Shown: positions 12,701 through 22,955 of the stretch, piece by piece
Position numbering within the stretch: the first letter of the stretch is position 1
Layout of the letters: every line of letters begins with the position of its first letter
Assembly: GCA_013400155.1 (NCBI GenBank)
Contig: VXBM01000195.1
Coordinates: 509,665 to 573,664, forward strand
Reading direction: 5' to 3'
DNA length: 64,000 nt
DNA from: Helopsaltes ochotensis
Lineage: Eukaryota > Chordata > Aves > Passeriformes > Locustellidae
Program-made: the position numbers and the translations under genes
The notes under the pieces: model-generated
The model's database searches: none
What the model was told of the DNA's origin: nothing
What the model saw: the letters and a program-made list of their open reading frames with translations, nothing else

Positions 12701-15700
12701 TAAGCTGAGTATAATAGAAACTGCCATACATCTTGCTCTACTTATTGAATTATACAAGATTAAGAAAGGAAATACTGGTATCTGTGTTTGGCAAACATTG
12801 AATTTCTGGCCTACAGGCGTTTTTTATAGATGCCAAAAATAGGAGTAACTATAACAAATTTATATAAGTTCATGAGTCCTAAAGCTACCTATGATAGCTA
12901 TAAGAAGAAAAGAATTGGCCGTATTCTCTCTTTAAATGTGGCTAAAATTGTATACCTGGGAAAACTTGCACAAACATTGCCACGTATGATTTTATTTAAT
13001 TGACCTCAGTGCACTTTTTTTCCCCCTGAACTTCTGTTTCCCCTTGAGCTTATAGTAAATTTTTGGTATCCACCAAATGCAGTGGGAAGGAACTTCCCTA
13101 GCCATATATACATAATATTCATAATATTTTTAACCTCCCAGTTTTGCTTGATCCTGTATGTTGAACAGCAGTGAATAATAAATTCAGTACACTAGTGACT
13201 TTACAGATGTCTTTCCTATCTCCTTTGTCTCTTTCTTGGATTGATAGTTGGAGTAATTTCTCACTAAAAAAAGGTTATTCCACGTCTTTGATCATCCTTG
13301 ATTGCTCTCTCTGATCCTTTTATTATTAGGCACAATAGTCACAGTAGTTTTTGAATTAGGAAGAGTGTAATCTGCTGACTTATGGAAGTTATTAAAGGAA
13401 AGAGCCAGCCTCTACATGGACAATTTTTAATGCTTTCTCTCTAAACTTCTATCTCTTGTGCCACAGGTGGGATAGTGGGCAATATTGGGCCTTTTTTCTG
13501 TTCATTGATGGATGTAGAAAAATGAAGGAATTTTACCTTATGGGCTCTTTGTAAAAGAGGTTGGTGAAGTGGAGAGTTGGTTGTTTATAAATGCCTGTAT
13601 AACTATATGGTTGTCCTCCTCTGTCATTGCACCCCTCTTGATCCATGTGGAAAGAAAATCACAAAAATCTTCATGACTCCATAGTTCTTTCCACTTGAGT
13701 ACTTGCTAGAGTCCCTGATATTGCTGGCTGGTATAAAATGGCTAAAAATAATATGAAAAGCAAAATTTGTATACGTAATTTGCCCCAAATAATGAATTCT
13801 CTCAAATGCTTTTTTTTTAATTATTATTATTCATGAGCAGCCTGTAAAATTCTCAGTGGTGAATTATTCAGGCTTATTTGTGAATTTATTTGGAAACATT
13901 TCCAAATGTTCATTGAGACTATTCCTGTGTTCTAGTTGTGTTCCTCTTATTTACAGTCCCAGGGTTCTGGGTGATATTGGGAAAGTAGAGATGAAGAAGG
14001 GAACAGATAGGTGCCTAATTACTTCCAGTTTTCGAATCTGCAAACTCTCGAACACGACAGCCTGAGAATGATGGTTTATTGACTCATAATGCATAGAAAA
14101 GCTTCAAGTCCTTTAGTTTCCTGCTCAATTATAGCACCCCAGCAAGCTCGTGAAAACTTAATTTAGTGCTTCTTTGTTATTGACTTACGTTCCTGTTAAG
14201 TAGGCGATGGAAGGGATCTCTAGAGTTTAATAAGGGATTCATGGATCACTGCACATTGAGGTGTACTTAAACTGTCTTGATTGTGCCTGGATATTTGTTT
14301 CTCTCCTCCCAATTAGAAGGCAGCGTGACTGTTTCATCAGGAGAGTCTTGCAAATATAGTTACAGCATTAAATCTAGCTACCATTTTTTACATAGTTGGG
14401 TGTAAAATATAACAGAACTTCATTAACTCATTGGTTACATTGCAGGCTGCCTGTCTCTGTGTGAGGCAGTGCCTATGACGTACCCTTTTCAGCTGGTAAC
14501 AGCAGAGCAGCCAAACTGCAGTTGGGGTGTGCTGAGTTCCAGCAGCTCTGCCTGTGTTGCGTGCTCCTTGCATGAGTGGGAAGCACCACAGGAGAAGAGG
14601 ACTGTGGCCCTGCTCTGTCCTCAAGCTGTGGCACATCCTGAAGATCAGCTCACACTGCAGAGTGTGGAGCTGGCACATGACTAAGATGCTTTCTGCTGTG
14701 TTACTAGCTCTGATACAGAACCAAAGGTGGAGTTCATGACCCAGCTCAGTTCTCTTGTGCTGGAAATTCATACTCTCCCAATGCATAGAAGATAGCAGCT
14801 TGAGATGTTGAAAATCCTGAAAATCCATGGTTCTGGATAAGGAGTCAGGGCAGAATAGCATCCTGAAGGTTTTCCTTGGGTTACAAGGGTGGTGGGGTGC
14901 AGGGGAACCTTCCTTTTTCATTTTTTTCTCCTGGGATTTCAATGGTCAGGAGGAGATGTCTGATCACCATATCAACAGTCCTCACAAGAAACTGATTTAG
15001 AAAGCTTCTGTTAAGTGGCTAGCAATCAAATACTAGAAATATTTTATCAAACACACCGTGTCCAAATGATTTCAACAAAATGTTGATGAGTAGTCTGTGC
15101 ACAACTCATGCTGAAAGCTGATGGTGTGCAAGTCAGGAAAGCAGACTAGTAAGTACATGGTTTTTAGTTCTGTGGATTATCCCAGGACAGCTGCAGCCTT
15201 GACTGAAATGCATGTAAAAATACATGTAAAGCATGAAAGTCTGAAAATGTTGAAGTAGAGGTTTGGTTCTGGTTTTGCCTTCATAAGCAAAGTCAATTGT
15301 GATTTGAAATCAGCATTTGACTCCTGTAGGATTCAAGGCCCCCCTAGGGGCCATCTTTCTGGCACAGGGTTAGTTCAGTCTAGAGGTTAGATTGTAAAAT
15401 TCAGGGCCAAAGAAGATACAGTGAACACCTTTAGAAATATAACAGTGGTGTTCTGTTTGAGAAAATTTCTATCATTCCAAAGCCATGAAAGTGTTACAAA
15501 TTTAGACCCTGTTGTGCTGTGTAAGGTGGAAAGCACTGAGAGGACTTGGGGATGGTGATGGGAATACCTCTGATAAAATGTATTGAAGATAAGAGCTCTG
15601 CTGGTGTAAATGAACTTGAGTTGGATCATCTCAGACCATGCTGTGTAGTGGGTCTTTAATAATGGTGATCAAACCTCAAACACGGTGATTGTTGTAGTCC

Positions 15701-17928
15701 ATGTCCTTGTTTAGCTGGGCTTGAGTGAGCATGGTCTTCTTTTGACACAGTACTCATGTAGCATTCCCAGGAATAAATTTGCCATGGTCAGTGAGTACTG
15801 GGGAGCGTTACAGCTGCCTGACCCAGTGTGCTGAGAGTTCCTCAGGGCTGGTTTCTGAGGCAGTGTGGGCTGATTTGCTTTAAGGACACACATCATGACC
15901 CCAGATGAGTTTACCGTGGCACAGAGTGCAGCCTGTTGCTTCCTTCTCAGTGAGTTATGAATCTGATCAGTAGCAGAGTGCAGACTTCTGCTACCTTCCT
16001 GGCCAGCTAGTTCAGCACTGTTTGATGAGAGAAATATGTTTTTGCCAGGGCAGAAAACCATTTATTACATTTGGAACTTGTGCTGTGGTAAAAGACAAAC
16101 TCTGGCCCATATCCTGAGGGAGCCTTGCTAGAAGTATTTACAGAGTAGTTGAAAAGAGGGGCAAGACAAAGATCTAAGCCAGTTGTAAACCTGGGTCAGA
16201 AGTGCAAGGAAGGGTACAGTGAGACAGCATGGATCACTTGGTCATAAGCCAAAGTAGTCCTGGGAAATATTTAGCCATGTTTACCCTAGATTTTTTCCTG
16301 TGATAGCAAAGATCCTCCTAGGGCCTCATCTAGCAAGTCCACAGGGCAGTCTCTTCTGCCCAGCCACTGATTTATGTTTTGAAACCTACAGATGGCCCTT
16401 CTCATCTCAAGTCTTAAAAAGCAGTTACAGGTCAGGATTGATTAACAAAAGATGGGGGTTTTTAAAATGTTCTTATGGTTTGAAGAAAAACGTGATGGTG
16501 TCCAAGGTGTGAATGCCATGTCCTTCCCAGAATAGCCACTGGGAACTGATTTCCTTTGGGAGATGGTGAGCCAGGTTTAAGCACCTCTTTTGTCCATCTG
16601 TCTTCCCAGGTGTCTGTTTCTTGCACATGGTGTGAGTAACTAAACCCATTTTTAGTGCTCTATCTCTTGGTAGGTGTGCTCACTTTGGGATGTGGAAAAC
16701 CCAGAATCAAATATCTTTTTCTCTGGGCTGTCAGTGCAGAAGTGATGAAGTTTTGTTTCTCCTTCTCTTTCCCATCCATGGTAGAATAATCCACTTCAAG
16801 TTCTGATCCTAATGAATAACAGACTTTCTGAAGCCTTCTATTTCTGTGCGAGGGGAAGGGTTATCTGTATTCACAGCAGAGCTGGAATAAGACTGGATTT
16901 TTAGTTCCTTTCCATTCTATTTCCAGTTTGCTTGCTTTTTTGCTTCTTGCTCTTGTTAGCTTGCATTGATTGGTAAGTGGTAAAGGAGAAAAACACACAG
17001 CCCCAGAAAAGCAAAAAACAAAGCAAGAAATGAAGAAAAGGCAAGACACTATTTTCATTTCATTACTGTGCTTCTTCACAGCCCCTATTCTGACATTTAG
17101 AACAACATAATATGCATGTCTCTGTTCATTAGGTTCCTCAATACTACACAGTGACAGCCACAGAGGATAGGAAAAAAAAAGAAAAAGAAACAATCTTAAA
17201 CATGAACTAACCTTTGCAGGCTAAATAACAAAGAAATGAGAACAGTAAAGAAGAAAAATTATTTCTGAAAAAGTAAATATATCCAAAATCATGGCCCTGC
17301 ATAGGTTACTCAAGTATCATTACAAAGGGGGAAAAAAAGAGTAGTGACCTCTAGGGCAGAAAAAACTAATTTTCTGCTCAATGATTTGTTTGTTTTGCAC
17401 ATATATGTTTGAGCAGATCTATTACTGGTATTTGAACCATAGTAAATGACACAAGGAGACTGCTGAAATCATGGATAATCTTAAAGACATTTGGAAGCTG
17501 ATACACATTCTCAAAAATCAAAAAGCTTCTAATAGAAAAAGCTCTTATGTGTTTTTGAAATAGGGTACCTATTCAAGGATAATAGTTCCTGTACCAAGTG
17601 GAGATATCTAAGATGCTAATCCAGAAACTGGTGCATGTGTCTGCCACAGCGTGGTGTCAAATACAAATCTTGGGAATGTTGAATACTAAGATTTTATCCT
17701 AAATTTACTGGGAAGTGAGGATATAGTATTATTGCTTGGGGTTCTTGATGTAGCTATTCATAACAGAAACGCATGTTTGGATGGGTCCAGGGGTGCCTCT
17801 GCAGAAGGACTGTTAGAGCTGTATCAAAAAGAATTGTGATGGAATGCAGCTGGCTTTCTTCCTCCATCAGTTCCAAGACAACTACAGAACTTTAAGATTG
17901 TGTGGATTTTACTGAAATTTATAAAGGG

Positions 17929-17944
17929 AAAAAAAAAAAAAAAA
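17929..17944 (+). repeat. Poly-A tract
   Basis: Sixteen A residues. No retroposed gene body is recognised upstream. Confidence 0.85.
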
Positions 17945-18018
17945 GAAAGATCAAAAGAGACATTTCAGCCCTTGGAGGAGAAATATTTTGATTTCTCCTA
18001 TTGGCACTTTTAATTTTT

Positions 18019-18043
18019 TTTCTTTTTTTTGGGGGGGGGGGGG
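18019..18043 (+). repeat. T-tract followed by G13 homopolymer
   Basis: A TTTTTTTCTTTTTTTT-type tract directly abuts 13 consecutive G (18031-18043). Long G homopolymers are prone to sequencing error and slippage, so the exact length is uncertain. Confidence 0.9.
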
Positions 18044-18142
18044 AATGTCAATTACAATTTTTCTCCCTTCAAATGATGAGATAAAAGTACTCAATGGAGT
18101 TTTCTTTCATGGCTGTTTTAAGATTTGTAAATGTTCCTCTCT

Positions 18143-18611
18143 TGGGAAAAAGTAAAAATATGAGTATTTTATGAAAGATAATTCTCAGTCTATTTAGCAC
18201 CAGTAATTACACACTCCTGATCTTAGTATTCCATAAAATTAGCCTGATTCTAATTCTTGAATTTTACAGATGGGGAAAGTGTTTCTTGATTTTTGTGTTA
18301 TCTTCCCCAAGAGTACCTCAACCAGTGGTAAGGAAGATAAAATCACATTGCTTTTGCTGTTTATTCTTCCCAATTTCTATGCCTGCTCTCTTCAGGTCTG
18401 CTTCTAAGACTACCAGATGTCAAAATATTAATTGGAGGAAACATTCCTTAGTCATTTACATCTCTGGAACCTCTGGCAAGCAGAGCAGGAGAGGGACGAG
18501 AGAAGGGAGCAGGACTTGGAAAGAGATATAAGGAACTGTGCAGCTGCTTTGCAGGTCCCGGGGAGGCTCAAAGCCAGGATGTGTGCAACTCCCACATGAT
18601 GTCCCCAAGCA
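18143..18611. repeat. Unclassified duplicated element, copy A
   Basis: About 460 bp is shared in the same orientation with 22506-22955. The clear homology begins at GTAAAAATATGAG (18152) and ends at GATGTCCCCAAGCAG (18612). Outer limits are set here at the shared TG...CA termini. Compared with copy B it carries an extra ATGGGGAAAGTG-like stretch near 18270 and an extra TCCTTAGTCAT segment near 18445 flanked by CATT microhomology. No target-site duplication or terminal inverted repeat is evident. The element matches no family I can name. It may be a solo LTR, a non-autonomous element or a local duplication. Confidence 0.85.
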
Positions 18612-18689
18612 GCAGTGGAGTTCACTGCTACTGTTTATTGGGTTGGTATTCAGAAAGGCTTTATGTGCACATCCCATCCCCTTCCTCAG

Positions 18690-19460
18690 TCTCCCCCCCT
18701 TGATTTTTACTTGCTAAGTCGGGGATTTGCAGACCTGTGCAGAAGGTGCTGTGAGGGGTGGCAGGGACACAGCTCTGGATCTGGAGCAGACAGCTGCCCT
18801 GCTGTCATTGATAAGCAACCCTTGGGGGGTGGGGATTGAAATACAGGACTTACAGAGCCCTGGCTGGCATCAGCCTGGGCAAAGAACATGTGCCCACCCT
18901 GGCTCTGGCTTCTGCTTTGGCTGGGGCTTCCCACCTTGGCTCCCTCTTCAAAGAGGGCTCTGCCAGGAGAGAGGGAAGCTCCTCCCTGCCAGCGCTGGGG
19001 TTTTGGGGAGCAGAGGGGATGTCTGTGTCAGGGAGCCCTGGGGAGCAGAGGGGGATCGTGGCTGTTGTGTGAGTTTCCCCTTGAGCCGACACATGCCTTA
19101 TGTTCATGCAGATAGAAGTGCTTTGGGCAGCCTTTCTCCATGCTGGGAGTGATTTAGGAGTTGTGCTGTAGAAGGAGATGTCTTGTCAGAGGTGTGTTCT
19201 CTGCCCCCTGTACTGCACTTTCTGCTGTCTAGTGGGCTGAGTGTATTGGAAGGAGATAATTACCATGTGGCTCTTTCAGGGCAGTCTGTGTGTGAGAGGT
19301 GGATGGGCTTTTGGCTTTGGAAAAGGCAGCGGTGAGGTCTGTTCCTCCCCATGTGGCAATTCCTGTGCCACGCTGGGGCCAGCTGGCGCTGGGCTGATGG
19401 GCACTGAACCTCCACAGCCTCTGCTGCTCGGCCAGACTGATGGAAGGTGGCAATTTTATC
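18690..19460. other. GC-rich block with G-quadruplex-prone core
   Basis: Base composition changes from AT-rich intron to clearly GC-rich, with several overlapping open frames on both strands as expected of GC-rich DNA. CpG dinucleotides are sparse, so this is not a classical CpG island. The core at 18997-19054 has plus-strand runs GGGG, GGGG, GGGG, GGG, GGGG and GGGGG separated by short loops. It includes a direct repeat of GGGGAGCAGAGGGG at 19005 and 19040. Function is unknown. It lies between repeat copy A and the exon. Confidence 0.6.
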
Positions 19461-19965
19461 AAGGGACCAGCGGGTCTGTGTGTCTGTGAGCCTCATTTCT
19501 TAGGAACCCAGGCTGAAAATCATAAGAGGTATATAGATCAGAGGTTTTGTCAGATAAGAGTTGTGTCTCTAATTTACTGCAGTTTTAATGGGATAGGGAG
19601 GAGGATAAGATATACAGGGACCTGGCAGGGAGACATGCAAAATAAATTAGTAGCAATAGTAATGGTCTGGTCGTTTGTCCCAAATGTAGATCTTGTTAAA
19701 TAAGCCCATCATCTTGAAAGTCAGAAATAAGTTTTTAAAGCCACTAACAAAAGAGCAGGCTGAAGTCTTTCGCTGCAAATTCTTTTTGCTAAAATTACTT
19801 TCCTCCCCTTGGTAAGATAATTTTATTCTAGAAGTGCCTGTTTTGGCAGGAGGGAAAAGCTGTTTATCAAAAGAGCTAATAAAAGTCATAAACTTGGAAA
19901 CACTTCCATTCTGGCTAAACCTAAAACTTTTCAGTGAAGTTACAGAAGCATTGGTTGTTAGAGCC

Positions 19966-20250
19966 ATTTCGAGGTCCACAGTTCAACCTCTTACTCAAAG
20001 CAGTGTTATCACCAGCTGTAGATCAGGCCAGCCATGACTTTGTCTAGCCAGGTGTTAAAAAACTCCAAGGATGGAGGCTTTCCAGACCTTCTGGGTAGTC
20101 TGTCCAAGTGTAGAGCTATTATCCTTATTGAGGTTTTTCCTGATGTCCAGCCAGTCCACTGGTGATCATTTGCTTGTGTCAAATCATCTGCTGCAACCAG
20201 AAAGTGTTTGTCTGGAGACAAACCAGTGGGTTATCTGTGCACCACAGCTA
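19966..20250 (-). mobile_element. Old CR1 LINE 3' fragment
   Basis: GAGGTCCACAGTTCAACCTC, ACTCAAAGCAG, GATCAGGCCAG, a CTCCAAGGATGGAGG block, the CTGGGTAGTCTGTCCAAGTG block and TTTTTCCTGATGTCCAG follow one another in the order of an inverted CR1 3' end. Divergence is greater than in the copy at 3957, and the far end is blurred. It lies about 380 bp upstream of the exon at 20627 and between the two copies of the unclassified repeat. Confidence 0.75.
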
Positions 20251-20594
20251 TGAAAAGGATCAGCAGCTTCAGTGTCTGTGAAACAGAGCAGAAAATAGTC
20301 ACTGTTTCTACTGCCTGCAAGATCTTATCTTGTATCCTGAAACTCTGTCTAGATCTGAATTCATTCCCGCTGCACTCTGCCTCCTGGGGTTAAGGGAAGA
20401 ACCTGTTGGCTATATCATGCAGAGGAACTGAACAAAAAAGGGCCCAATTGGCTCAACATATATCTCTGCAAATTCTTTCCATGTCAGTTTAGGCAAATGC
20501 TTTTAACAATTCATTCAATTATGCTAAGCACCCATTAAAGGAATCCTAAGCCCTCCCCAGGGTCATTTCAGTTCTGTGAGATTGTAATTGTTTG

Positions 20595-20626
20595 AGACTA
20601 ACCATGATTTCTTCTTTTGCCTTTAG
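20595..20626 (+). promoter_or_regulatory. Splice acceptor region with branch-point candidate
   Basis: GACTAAC at 20596-20602 puts a branch adenosine at about 20601, 25 nt before the terminal AG at 20625-20626. The tract between is mostly pyrimidine (TTTCTTCTTTTGCCTTTAG). This fits a constitutive vertebrate acceptor and fixes the exon start. Confidence 0.85.
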
Positions 20627-20694
20627 GTGATTCTAATTCTGACAAAGCTGTATGACTACAACCTGGGAAGCATCACAGAGAGCTCTCTTTGGAG
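20627..20694 (+). CDS. SORCS3: SORCS VPS10-domain receptor, internal exon (68 bp), N-terminal part of beta-propeller
   Basis: This is an internal exon of a sortilin-related VPS10 receptor, a neuronal type I membrane protein whose extracellular ten-bladed propeller binds neurotrophin-type ligands and which acts in sorting and at synapses (family knowledge). It reads 22 full codons plus AG, beginning VILILTKLYDYNLGS and ending ESSLWR, which matches the SORCS1/SORCS3 VPS10 region. The acceptor is a strong pyrimidine tract ending CTTTTGCCTTTAG, with a CTAAC branch-point candidate at 20598-20602. The donor is GAG|GTATGG. The 5' junction is phase 0 and the 3' junction is phase 2; the dangling AG joins G of the next exon to make Arg. 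At 68 bp the exon cannot be skipped alone without a frameshift. The SORCS1/3 family call is very firm. SORCS3 over SORCS1 is likely, and rests mainly on the next exon. Confidence 0.93.
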
Positions 20695-22505
20695 GTATGG
20701 AGATAAATTGAGTTAATAGTTACCACCTTACTTAAATAGGAAAAGCCTGATACAGTTCTTTTATTGAATTTAATTAGATTTCTTTAAAAGTGCCGGAAGG
20801 TTTCTAGCTAAACCTTCTCTCACTCCTATCCTTTCATACTCAAGGACAAAAAGGCTGAAGTCTGATTGTCTTGTTTCAGCTAAATAAGGTACTTCTCAGA
20901 TTTCTGTCTTTTGAGTTCCCCTTTCCCATCTTATTCAGATTGAAATCAACCAATTGGTTTACTTTTCGGACAACTGAACAGCCCAAAGTCCTTGTTTATA
21001 ATGAAGGATCTCGTGGCTGGTCTGTCCAAATGATCCTTATGAAAAGCCAGTGTTGCTGAGACTGGGGTCTCATACCTATGAGTGAGTATTCAATGTCTGT
21101 TGATTAGAGATGATGGGATTATACTACTTAATGGATTTTCACTTGTGTGAACTTGACTGCTGGACCAATTTATAGGGAATGTTTTGATACTTTCATGATT
21201 TGAAAGCATATCAGGCACCATGTGAAGCAAAGGAAAGAACTGGGCCATGAACAATTTCTTAAGGCAGTTATTTGGATTCAACGTGAGCAGATGGTGCCTG
21301 TTTTTATTTCTCTGAAAAATTAATCCAAGAGGTGTTTCCTCTTTCTCATGTCCCTCTTTCATGAGCTGAAAGAGAGGTTTTATTGTGGTTTCATCTCTGA
21401 AACTTTGGTGGGAAGCTTCAGTTTTTTATGCAGGTCACTGATGAAGGTGGATAGGCCACTGGCAGGACTAAAGAGAACTTTGGGTATTTAAAACTAAATA
21501 TCTTGTTATAATGAACTTGTTTTAATAAACTTGTATAGAAAAGGTGTTTTAAAGCGAGAATTTTGGGTCAGAAGTAGAAAAATAAACTTTTTGCTCAGGA
21601 GCTAAATGGGTTTTAATAGAATTATAGAGAGGGAATTGGTATGAAGTACATTCTGAACTCAGGCTATTGCTTCACCCACCGGCTTGAAAACTAAAACAAA
21701 AACCAAACAGACTAAAACATAAAGAAACACGCAACTTCTAGGATTTATTCTGAGCAGTAACAGAATGCTCAAAAGTATTAGTATTTTGTGGGGTTGAATA
21801 AATAATTTTTCATCCCGTTATGGAGGGTTAAATCAATCTTTTAATTTCATACACTTTGCTGCCACAATTTTCTGTTGCTTTGTCTTTACTATGGTGTATG
21901 CACACCAGTCAGGACTGTGGCTTTGGCAATGTTTTTCTACTAGGAGTCTGAGCTAGATTGTTGAATTTTTCAATGGTTTTGAAAAAGAATATTCCTAAAT
22001 ATGAAAGATATTTTTGTTTTCTGTGACTACCTTGAGAAATACTCATCTCTCCTTTGCCAGTCATTGCAGAAGTTATGGCATTTCAGCATGCATAGGCACC
22101 TCCTTCCCCGTTGCTGACAGTGCTGAAGAACTGCTTATGTGATGCAGGATTGTGTTGAGATACTATTTTCTGACTGAAACTAGGACAGCCACATCAGAAT
22201 GGGAAGCACACTTCCTGATGAGATGTATGAATGCGGCACAAAATTGTGCTGATGACCTTATGCTCTTTTCTGTTTCTGGTTTCTGTGGAGCATTCCACAA
22301 TGGCATAAAATTTTGCCCTGATTGAGAAGGGAGGAACTGCATGGATGTCACTGGAGAATGTAGCAGATAGCTGGGACCTCAGCAGTGTGGCAGTGCAAGA
22401 GTGAATGCAGGGCACTTTTCCTGACCTCAGTCCCAATGTATGATTAACAGCATAAAAATAGCATGATTGTTTCCTTAGTCTGGAATTCTATTACCAAAAA
22501 CTGTC

Positions 22506-22955
22506 TGATAAAAGGTAAAAATATGAGTATTTTATGAAAGATAATTCTCAGTCTATTTAGCACCAGTAATTACGCACTCCTGATCTTAGTATTCCATAAA
22601 ATTAGCCTGATTCTAATTTTGGGATTTTACAGTTTCTTGATTCGTATATGATCTTCCCCAAGAGTACCTCAACCAGTGGCAAAAAAGAGGGATAAAATCA
22701 CACTGCTTTTCCTGTTTATTCTTCCCAATTTCTACGCCTGCTCTCTTCAGGTTTGCTTCTAAAACTACCAGATGTCAAAATATTAATTGAGGGGGACATT
22801 TACATCTCTGGAATCTCTGGCAAGCAGAGCAGGAGAGGGACAAGAGAAGGGAGCAGGACTTGGAAAGAGATATAAGGAACTGTGCAGCTGCTTTGCGGGT
22901 CCCAGGGAGGCTCAAAGCCAGGGTATGTGCAACTCCCACATGATGTCCCCAAACA
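22506..22955. repeat. Unclassified duplicated element, copy B
   Basis: This is a direct repeat of 18143-18611, offset about 4.35 kb, and it lies on the other side of the exon at 20627. In the last 145 bp of the homology I count six differences, all transitions. In the first 105 bp I count one. The middle has short indels. Flanking sequence is unrelated to that of copy A, which points to insertion of a defined element or a very tightly bounded duplication. Confidence 0.85.

Larger units (their letters stand above)
1..20626 (+). other. SORCS3: Intron of SORCS gene, upstream of first exon in window
   Basis: This stretch lies 5' of the exon at 20627, so it is the 3' part of a long intron. The intron is phase 0, because the next exon starts with a whole codon. 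I looked for the preceding VPS10 exon and saw none. Contents that can be named are a CR1 3' end at 3957-4396, a TCTAGA hairpin at 9683-9708, one copy of a duplicated repeat at 18143-18611, a GC-rich block at about 18690-19460 and an old CR1 piece at about 19966-20250. Homopolymer runs occur near 3291, 8383, 12327, 17929 and 18019. The remainder is AT-rich unique-looking sequence with scattered short open frames, none with a domain I recognise. Intron status is inferred from the two exons downstream. Confidence 0.85.

Noticed and set aside
14388..14942. Longest open frame on the minus strand, 184 codons
   Set aside because: No recognisable domain, signal or repeat; composition mirrors local DNA and it lies in an intron antisense to the host gene. 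A chance frame is the simplest reading without transcript data.
1..20626. The preceding SORCS exon
   Set aside because: No acceptor-exon-donor with VPS10-like coding was seen; it probably lies upstream of the window.
18143..22955. The duplicated elements as the two LTRs of one provirus
   Set aside because: There is no primer-binding site or polypurine tract at the inner borders, no matching target-site duplication outside, an older CR1 and a host exon lie between, and no gag/pol/env remnant is visible.
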